The notes beneath the pieces are model-generated. The model searched no databases, was not told the DNA's origin, and was given only the letters and a program-made list of their open reading frames with translations. DNA of 10,001 bases from Bryobacteraceae bacterium (GTDB lineage: Bacteria; Acidobacteriota; Terriglobia; Bryobacterales; Bryobacteraceae), in assembly GCA_030044325.1 (NCBI GenBank), contig JASHWA010000576.1:1-10001 (forward strand), given 5' to 3'. Shown here piece by piece: positions 5,996 to 10,001 of the stretch. The first letter of the stretch is position 1; each line of letters opens with the position of its first letter. The translations under genes and the position numbers were made by a program.

Positions 5996-6940
5996 CTACT
6001 CGTCGAACAGGACCGAGGTCAAATATCTCTCGCCCGCGTCGGGCAGAATCACGACGATGGTTTTGCCGCTCATGGCCGGCTCGCGCGCGAGGCGGACTGC
6101 CGCGGCGACGGCCGCACCGCAGGAGATCCCCGACAAAATGCCTTCCTCGCGCGCCAGCCTGCGCGCCATCTCGATGGACTCCTCATCGCCCGCGAGCTCG
6201 ACGCGATCCACCATCTTCAAATCGAGTGTCGCCGGAATGAATCCCGCGCCGATGCCCTGAATTCCGTGCGGTCCGGGGTGCGGCGTCTCTCCGCGCAAAG
6301 TTTGTGTAATCACGGCGCTGCCCTCCGGCTCGACGCCCACCGACAGAATCGGCTTCCTGCGCTCGATTTTGAAATAGCGCGAAACTCCGGTGATGGTTCC
6401 TCCGGTGCCGATCCCCGCCACCAGCGCGTCCACCTTGCCCTGCGTGTCCTCCCAGATCTCCGGACCGGTGGTTTTCACGTGAATCTCCGGATTGGCCGGA
6501 TTCTGAAACTGCTGGAGCAGAACGTAGCGATCCGGGTCCTCGGCGACCATCTGTTCGGCGCGCTCGATCGACGCGCCCATGCCCAGCGCGCCGTCCGTGA
6601 GAATTAATTTTGCGCCGAGCGCTTTTAGAACTTTTCTGCGCTCGATCGACATGGTCTCCGGCATCAGCAGGGTGACCGGATATCCGCGCGCGGCCGCGAC
6701 GAACGCCAGCGCGATGCCCGTGTTTCCGCTGGTGGGCTCGATCAATTCCTTGCCGGGTTTGAGAATCCCGCGGCGCTCCGCATCCCAGATCATGGACGCG
6801 CCGATGCGGTCCTTCACCGAATAGGCCGGATTGCGTCCTTCGATTTTGGCGAGCACCGCCGCGCGCGCGCCCGAGGCAACTTTATTCAGCCGCACCAGCG
6901 GCGTGCGTCCGATGCTCAGCGAATTGTCGCCGAAGGCCAT
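5996..6940 (-). CDS. cysK: Cysteine synthase (O-acetylserine sulfhydrylase)
   Basis: This 314-residue, PLP-dependent fold-type II enzyme makes L-cysteine from O-acetylserine and sulfide in the cytoplasm. Landmarks appear in order: IGRTPLVRLN (10-19), SVKDRIG (41-47) with the PLP lysine at K43, the substrate loop PTSGNTGIAL (69-78), the phosphate-binding GIGTGGTITG (176-185), SGISCGAA (270-277), and the C-terminal PDAGERYLTSVLF (300-312). Length and motif order match CysK, with no sign of the C-terminal CBS domains of cystathionine beta-synthase. Its ATG overlaps the stop of the upstream Rrf2 gene by one base (TGATG), with GGGA six bases upstream as ribosome site. The longer frame reaching to 7384 is only read-through of another frame of the regulator. 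Translational coupling to the regulator suggests joint control. CysM or a beta-synthase is less likely. Confidence 0.95.
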   Translation of the reverse strand: MAFGDNSLSIGRTPLVRLNKVASGARAAVLAKIEGRNPAYSVKDRIGASMIWDAERRGILKPGKELIEPTSGNTGIALAFVAAARGYPVTLLMPETMSIERRKVLKALGAKLILTDGALGMGASIERAEQMVAEDPDRYVLLQQFQNPANPEIHVKTTGPEIWEDTQGKVDALVAGIGTGGTITGVSRYFKIERRKPILSVGVEPEGSAVITQTLRGETPHPGPHGIQGIGAGFIPATLDLKMVDRVELAGDEESIEMARRLAREEGILSGISCGAAVAAAVRLAREPAMSGKTIVVILPDAGERYLTSVLFDE

Positions 6941-7350
6941 CAAATTTCCCAATTGGGCACGTAGCGCGTCTGCGACTCTTTCCATTTGCGCGCGAGTTCC
7001 GCGAAGGTGGTGTGATCGACGATCGCGGAGACCGACGCGTCTACGCGCTTCCACAAATCGGTGAAGGCGTCCGCGCCCGCGCGCTTCTTCTTGCGCGCTT
7101 CGGTGTAGGCGACCACGTCGCCGACGGTGATCTGATCGGCAAGGCGAGCCAGGCGGTAGCCGCCCTCCGCGCCGCGGCGCGATTCGACAAAACCGCCCTG
7201 CTTCAGACCGGCGAGAATCAGCTCCAGAAACTTCTGCGGAATTTTCTGACGGCGCGCGATATCGGCGATCTTCACCGGCTCGCCGGCGGGCTGCATGGCA
7301 AGATCGAAGATGGCGCGCAACGCGTAGTCGCCTTTGACGGAAATGTTCAT
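6940..7350 (-). CDS. Rrf2-family transcriptional regulator (CymR-like, no Cys)
   Basis: A 136-residue winged-helix protein of the Rrf2 family. The N-terminus MNISVKGDYALRAIFDLA is typical, followed by the helix-turn-helix (KIADIARRQKIPQKFLELIL, 27-46) and the wing ESRRGAEGGYRL (56-67). IscR, NsrR and RsrR bind an Fe-S cluster through three Cys residues after residue 90. This protein has no Cys at all, so it should not hold such a cluster and is closer to CymR, the cysteine-metabolism repressor of Firmicutes. It overlaps cysK by one base, which supports that reading. In Bacillus CymR works in complex with CysK; whether this pair does so is inference. The ribosome site is weak (CAGG next to the ATG). 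A palindrome over the likely promoter suggests self-regulation. Family certain, target list unknown. Confidence 0.9.
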   Translation of the reverse strand: MNISVKGDYALRAIFDLAMQPAGEPVKIADIARRQKIPQKFLELILAGLKQGGFVESRRGAEGGYRLARLADQITVGDVVAYTEARKKKRAGADAFTDLWKRVDASVSAIVDHTTFAELARKWKESQTRYVPNWEI

Positions 7351-7374
7351 CCTGGTCTAAATGGGGGAAAGACG

Positions 7375-7385
7375 ATTGTAACAAT
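7375..7385 (-). promoter_or_regulatory. Palindrome ATTGTTACAAT over an extended -10 of the Rrf2-cysK unit
   Basis: The minus strand reads ATTGTTACAAT, a perfect 5-1-5 palindrome, which includes TGT-TACAAT, i.e. an extended -10 (TG-n-TACAAT). This explains why no good -35 is found 17 bp upstream. Transcription would start near 7368, about 18 nt before the ATG at 7350. A dyad on the -10 is a natural repressor site, and the adjacent Rrf2 protein is the obvious candidate to bind it. Confidence 0.5.
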
Positions 7386-7389
7386 GAAT

Positions 7390-7486
7390 GGTTGGCGGTT
7401 CGTGGTGGGCCGTGCGTCGCCGGCTGTGCGATGGGCGCGATTGGTCAGCAGCCGGCGACGGACCACCAACCGCGAACTAACGAACC
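7390..7486. repeat. Large imperfect inverted repeat with heptad-patterned arms
   Basis: The core is perfect: CGTCGCCGGCTG (7415-7426) against CAGCCGGCGACG (7449-7460), with a 22-nt loop. Pairing continues outward with a bulge: GGTGG (7404-7408) with CCACC (7463-7467), then GGTT (7390-7393) with AACC (7483-7486). Each arm is a run of degenerate 7-nt units. On plus: GTTGGCG, GTTCGTG, GTGGGCC, GTGCGTC, then GCCGGCTG. On minus: GTTCGTTA, GTTCGCG, GTTGGTG, GTCCGTC, then the same GCCGGCTG. It lies between the folE stop (8 nt away) and the Rrf2 promoter, and may end folE transcripts even though no U-run follows. It could equally be a dispersed intergenic repeat. Confidence 0.6.
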
Positions 7487-7493
7487 AAGTCTA

Positions 7494-8081
7494 TTATTTC
7501 CGCGCCAGGGACAAAAACTCGTCGCGCGTGGCCCGATTGGAGCGGAAGCTGCCGAGCATGGTGCTGGTCACGGTGCTCGATTCCTGTTTTTCCACTCCCC
7601 GCATCATCATGCAGAAGTGCCGCGCCTCGCACAGCACCCCCACGCCGCGCGGCGAAATGACGCTTTCGATGGCGCGCGCCACCTGCTCGGTCAGCCGCTC
7701 CTGCAATTGCAGCCGACGCGCGAACATGTCCACGATGCGCGGAATCTTGCTCAGCCCCACGACCTTGTCCTTGGGCAGATAGGCGACGTGCATTTTTCCG
7801 AAAAACGGCAGCAAATGATGCTCGCAGGTGCTGAAAAATTCGATGTCGCGCACGATCACCATCTCGTCGCATTTGACGTGAAACAGCGCGCCGTTGACGA
7901 TCTCATCGAGATTGGTGCGATAGCCGCTGGTGATGAAGCGCATGGCTTTTTCGTAGCGTTCCGGCGTTCTGACCAGCCCCTCCCGCGCGGGATCTTCGCC
8001 CAGCAGCTCGAGCACGCGTTCGGTATGCGCCGCGATAGACGGCCCCTTCTGCGGCATTTTGACCACAGCTTTGTTTTTCAT
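7494..8081 (-). CDS. folE: GTP cyclohydrolase I
   Basis: This 195-residue enzyme converts GTP to 7,8-dihydroneopterin triphosphate plus formate, the first step to folate, biopterin and 7-deazaguanine compounds. It is a type I (FolE) enzyme. The zinc-binding STCEHHLLPFFG (84-95) supplies C86 and H89, and HFCMMMRG (155-162) supplies C157. VGLSKIPRIVDMFARRLQLQERLTEQ spans 108-133, and CEARH (151-155) and KQESSTVTSTMLG (165-177) line the active site. The N-terminal segment EGLVRTPERYEKAM (34-47) is also conserved. Full length. The ATG overlaps the stop of the upstream PTPS gene as ATGA, with GGAAG four bases upstream. It is the last gene of a three-gene pterin operon, feeding its product to the two PTPS enzymes. 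A large inverted repeat follows its stop. Confidence 0.96.
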   Translation of the reverse strand: MKNKAVVKMPQKGPSIAAHTERVLELLGEDPAREGLVRTPERYEKAMRFITSGYRTNLDEIVNGALFHVKCDEMVIVRDIEFFSTCEHHLLPFFGKMHVAYLPKDKVVGLSKIPRIVDMFARRLQLQERLTEQVARAIESVISPRGVGVLCEARHFCMMMRGVEKQESSTVTSTMLGSFRSNRATRDEFLSLARK

Positions 8082-8482
8082 TTCGCTTCCAGTTCAAAAA
8101 TATTGCGATCGGTTTCCGAAATCCGCACGCTCTTAAGACGCGCCGGCAAGTCCCAGTTGTTTTGGAGCATCTTGCGGATCGCGGCGGCGAGATTTTCGGT
8201 TGTCGGCGTCGCGCGTGCAAGCTCCGGCACATCCTCATTTAAATTCCTGTGATCGAGCCGCGCCAGCACGCGTTCCCCGACCAATGCGTCCATTTCCCGC
8301 CGATTCACCACCTGCCCCGATTCGTCCGGCGAACCCTCCACGGTCACATCCAGCACGTAATCGTGCCCGTGCCCGAACGGATTGTTGCACTTTCCGAACA
8401 GTTTCCGATTCTCCTCCGCGCTCAACGCGGGTACGTCGAGCCGGTGCGACGCGGCGAAGCGGTATCGGCGCGTGAGCTTCAC
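8078..8482 (-). CDS. 6-pyruvoyl/6-carboxy-tetrahydropterin synthase family protein (catalytic Cys present)
   Basis: A 134-residue member of the PTPS/QueD family, which converts dihydroneopterin triphosphate to 6-pyruvoyl- or 6-carboxy-tetrahydropterin. Zinc ligands are H13 (FAASH), H38 and H40 (FGHGH). The catalytic Cys is C32 in GKCNNPFGHGH, spaced C-x5-HGH as in animal PTPS rather than the C-x3-HGH of E. coli QueD. D77-H78 (LDHRNLN) completes the triad and E123 (ISETDRNIFE) is the pterin anchor. PTTENLA (93-99) is also conserved. The start is GTG at 8480-8482, fixed by GGAGG six bases upstream and by the GTGA overlap with the preceding paralogue's stop. It overlaps folE by ATGA. Whether the product goes to queuosine, to a biopterin or elsewhere cannot be told: no queC, queE or sepiapterin reductase is in view. 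Confidence 0.88.
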   Translation of the reverse strand: MKLTRRYRFAASHRLDVPALSAEENRKLFGKCNNPFGHGHDYVLDVTVEGSPDESGQVVNRREMDALVGERVLARLDHRNLNEDVPELARATPTTENLAAAIRKMLQNNWDLPARLKSVRISETDRNIFELEAK

Positions 8483-8892
8483 CGCTCGCCTCCGTAATCG
8501 ACGAACAGGTCGGCGGTTTCGTACAAACGCACGTTCTTAAGCCGCGCATGGTCGCGCTCGATCGCCGGCCGGAGTCTGCGCCAGATCTCCATGGCCAGGT
8601 TTTCCGTGGTCGGCACCACGCGGTCGAACGGAGCGACCTCGCGATTCAAAAAACGGTGATCCATTGGCTCGATCACTTCGCGATTCAGAATCTCCTTGAG
8701 CTCGCGCAGATCGAAAACCATGCCCGTAACAGGGTCCGCGTCGCCTTCGACGGTCACTTCGACGACATAATTGTGTCCATGGCCGTTGGGATTCGAGGCG
8801 GCGCCGTAAATCCTGCGATTTTCCGCGTCATCGAGCGCAGGATTGGCGCACACGTGCGACGCGGAGAACTCGGCTTTTCGGGTCAGCAGCAT
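8479..8892 (-). CDS. PTPS/QueD-family paralogue lacking the catalytic Cys
   Basis: A 137-residue paralogue of the next gene, first in the pterin operon. The fold markers are intact: zinc ligands H13 (SASH), H38 and H40 (NGHGH), the D78-H79 pair (MDHRFLN), PTTENLA (94-100) and the pterin-anchoring E125 (VRLYETADLF). But where the neighbour has GKCNNPFGHGH this protein has GAASNPNGHGH, so residue 32 is Ala. It also lacks the Glu that replaces Cys in the PTPS-III enzymes of folate synthesis. C15, two residues after the zinc ligand H13, is the only Cys near the site. It may have another pterin reaction, use C15, or be a structural partner of the Cys-bearing paralogue, since the family forms hexamers. 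The ATG at 8890-8892 has no clear ribosome site. Family sure, activity uncertain. Confidence 0.86.
   Translation of the reverse strand: MLLTRKAEFSASHVCANPALDDAENRRIYGAASNPNGHGHNYVVEVTVEGDADPVTGMVFDLRELKEILNREVIEPMDHRFLNREVAPFDRVVPTTENLAMEIWRRLRPAIERDHARLKNVRLYETADLFVDYGGER
8489..8493 (-). promoter_or_regulatory. Ribosome binding site deciding the GTG start of the second PTPS gene
   Basis: GGAGG on the minus strand lies inside the 3' end of the first PTPS gene, six bases before GTG at 8480-8482. Together with the GTGA stop/start overlap it settles the start codon and shows that the two genes are translated from one message. Confidence 0.7.
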
Positions 8893-8900
8893 CCAACTCT

Positions 8901-8906
8901 ATTTTA
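8901..8906 (-). promoter_or_regulatory. Possible -10 of the PTPS-PTPS-folE operon
   Basis: TAAAAT (5 of 6 to TATAAT) ends eight bases before the ATG at 8892. Transcription from it would start near 8894, leaving almost no leader, which fits the absence of a Shine-Dalgarno site. The -35 position (GTCGAT at 17 nt) is poor. The alternative is read-through from the propeller gene, whose stop is 45 bp upstream. Confidence 0.3.
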
Positions 8907-8937
8907 GATGCACCCGCCGCGCGATCGACTCTTTTGT

Positions 8938-10001
8938 CTAACCCCGAATTCTTCGCGCCAGCTCGTCGAAAAAGTTCAGGATGAAGGTCAGATGGGCCGG
9001 CTGGTCCTTGGGCTCCGTCGGAAGGCATACGACGGCCCGCTTGCCGTCCGGCGACATATCGAAGGCCTGCGGATAGCTTCCATCGATTCGCGTTTGCGAC
9101 CAGACGCGGGCGCGATCCGCGTAAAACGAGCCGTTGGTGACGCGGTAGGAAACGGCCATGATCCGGGCGTCGGGACCAAGATAATAGAGCTCGCGAAGAT
9201 CGCGCGCCCAGGCGATCGCGGACGCGGTCCACGTGCCCTCCGAGATCTTCCATTTTTCTCCTGTGGCCGGGAACGGCTGGACGTAAATTTCGGCGCGCTC
9301 GCCGGCGGGACGGGTCACGTAGGCGAGCCAGCGCCCGTCCGCGGAGAGGATACCGTTGCTTTCCGGTTCGGGCGATCGATCGAGAGGCTGCGGTGTTCCG
9401 GCTTTGGGACGGTCCGGATCGGTTAAGTCTAGCTGCACTGTTTGAAGCTGAACGCCGGCGCGAGAACTGGCCGTGAACACCATCGTCCGGCCGTCCGGCG
9501 AAAACGAATTCGGCAGGAGATTCGATTGACCGGGGATCTCCAGGAGCACGGACGCCTCGCCGCTGCCATCGGCGCGAGCGCAGTAAATTCGCGGGTAGCC
9601 AACGATTCCGAAAACGATGTGCCGGCCGTCGGGATGCCAGGTCGGCAGAAAGGGAGGGCCGGGCGCGATGTCGTGAACCGCGGCGTCGCGAAGCCCGGAT
9701 GCGGAGATGATGATGCGGGACGGCCCTTCTCCCGTGCTCACAAACGCGATCCGGTCGCCGTTGCGGCTCAGGCGGATTTCAGCGCTGAAGTCGCCCGCGA
9801 TAAGCCGGGCCTTGCCGTCCGATTCGAGCGTAAACACGCCCATTCCGGGAGCGTTGCCCTTCACCCTGAGCGCGGCGAGTGTTCCAGATTGCGAAACGTC
9901 GAACGCCGCCGGTCCTCGCAGCAGATCGTCGCTCACGTTTTCAAGGATCGGCACGGGCGCGGAGGTGACCTCCATGCGCCGGAGATTCATGGGCGCGGCG
10001 T
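8938..10001 (-). CDS. C-terminal PD40/WD40-like beta-propeller, probably of a Ser/Thr protein kinase (5' end outside window)
   Basis: The minus-strand frame is open to the right edge and ends at TAG 8938-8940, giving about 353 residues with no natural start. The ATG at 9988-9990 lies within a strand (MNLRRMEVTSAPVPILENV) and is not a credible start. TolB/PD40-type blades repeat: HPDGRHIVFG, SPDGRTMVFTAS, SADGRWLAYVTRP and SPDGKRAVV. The very C-terminus, LTFILNFFDELARRIRG, matches my recollection of acidobacterial proteins with an N-terminal Pkn kinase, a membrane segment and a C-terminal propeller, where the propeller is thought to sense or bind a ligand. The kinase itself is off-window and therefore inferred; a TolB-like or peptidase-linked propeller is the alternative. 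Its stop is 45 bp before the pterin operon on the same strand. Confidence 0.8.
   Translation of the reverse strand, partial: AAPMNLRRMEVTSAPVPILENVSDDLLRGPAAFDVSQSGTLAALRVKGNAPGMGVFTLESDGKARLIAGDFSAEIRLSRNGDRIAFVSTGEGPSRIIISASGLRDAAVHDIAPGPPFLPTWHPDGRHIVFGIVGYPRIYCARADGSGEASVLLEIPGQSNLLPNSFSPDGRTMVFTASSRAGVQLQTVQLDLTDPDRPKAGTPQPLDRSPEPESNGILSADGRWLAYVTRPAGERAEIYVQPFPATGEKWKISEGTWTASAIAWARDLRELYYLGPDARIMAVSYRVTNGSFYADRARVWSQTRIDGSYPQAFDMSPDGKRAVVCLPTEPKDQPAHLTFILNFFDELARRIRG

Noticed and set aside
5369..6607. 412-codon open frame on the plus strand
   Set aside because: It crosses two clear minus-strand genes (FkbM and cysK) and the gap between them, and has no recognisable domain.
6948..6957. 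CCCAATTGGG palindrome in front of cysK
   Set aside because: It lies within the Rrf2 coding end (Pro-Asn-Trp codons). A 3-bp stem over AATT is too weak to claim control of the cysK ribosome site.
6941..7384. N-terminal extension of CysK through the Rrf2 gene, from an ATG at 7384
   Set aside because: The extension is the Rrf2 gene read in another frame and is Arg-rich without homology. CysK starts normally with the ATG at 6938-6940.
9988..9990. ATG as the start of the right-edge propeller protein
   Set aside because: The frame stays open beyond it to the edge, the sequence around it is an ordinary propeller strand, and no ribosome site is present. The gene is partial.
1..10001. CRISPR arrays, tRNA or rRNA genes, insertion sequences, phage or defence genes
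   Set aside because: No regularly spaced repeats, cloverleaf sequences, transposase motifs or terminal repeats were seen. All substantial frames are assigned to other families.

Overview
The window looks like chromosomal DNA from a GC-rich soil bacterium, most likely an acidobacterium of the Solibacter/Bryobacter type. Four things point there: a secreted beta-propeller protein at the left edge that runs into a C-terminal motif (NAAS...APGSLISIYG) resembling the Solibacter C-terminal domain (TIGR03437); a PD40/WD40-like propeller at the right edge ending in LTFILNFFDELARRI, as in the receptor-like Ser/Thr kinases of that group; a NodB deacetylase fused to FG-GAP repeats; and uniformly high GC with GCG/CGC-rich codons. 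The assignment rests on family knowledge and was not checked by a search.

Layout, left to right. A truncated PQQ-like propeller gene runs leftward (1-1583). After 185 bp holding two GC hairpins comes a rightward Nudix hydrolase (1769-2224), convergent with a leftward DinB-family protein (2268-2729). The 166-bp divergent region between DinB and the next gene carries a promoter for each direction and two small inverted repeats. A long rightward gene (2896-4767) encodes a secreted polysaccharide deacetylase with a C-terminal FG-GAP/VCBS propeller. Everything after it is on the minus strand. Read in transcription order from the right edge: the C-terminus of a probable propeller-bearing kinase (8938-10001), two tandem PTPS/QueD-family pterin enzymes and folE (8892-7494, joined by 4-nt stop/start overlaps), then, after a large inverted repeat, an Rrf2-family regulator overlapping cysK (7350-5996), and finally an FkbM-type methyltransferase (5896-4868).

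How the genes fit together. FolE makes 7,8-dihydroneopterin triphosphate, the substrate of PTPS/QueD enzymes, so the three-gene unit is a compact pterin module. Its first PTPS copy has Ala where the second has the catalytic Cys, which is the most intriguing biochemical point here. The Rrf2-cysK pair resembles a CymR/CysK-type cysteine-control unit. A perfect palindrome lies on its probable extended -10 promoter, suggesting autoregulation. The remaining genes (Nudix, DinB, deacetylase, FkbM) look like independent housekeeping or envelope functions.

I see no tRNA, rRNA, CRISPR array, insertion sequence or phage gene. No stretch above 300 bp lacks a gene. I found no convincing new defence or mobile system. 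The novelty is in the variant PTPS pair, the regulatory palindromes, and an inverted repeat whose arms are degenerate heptad arrays.
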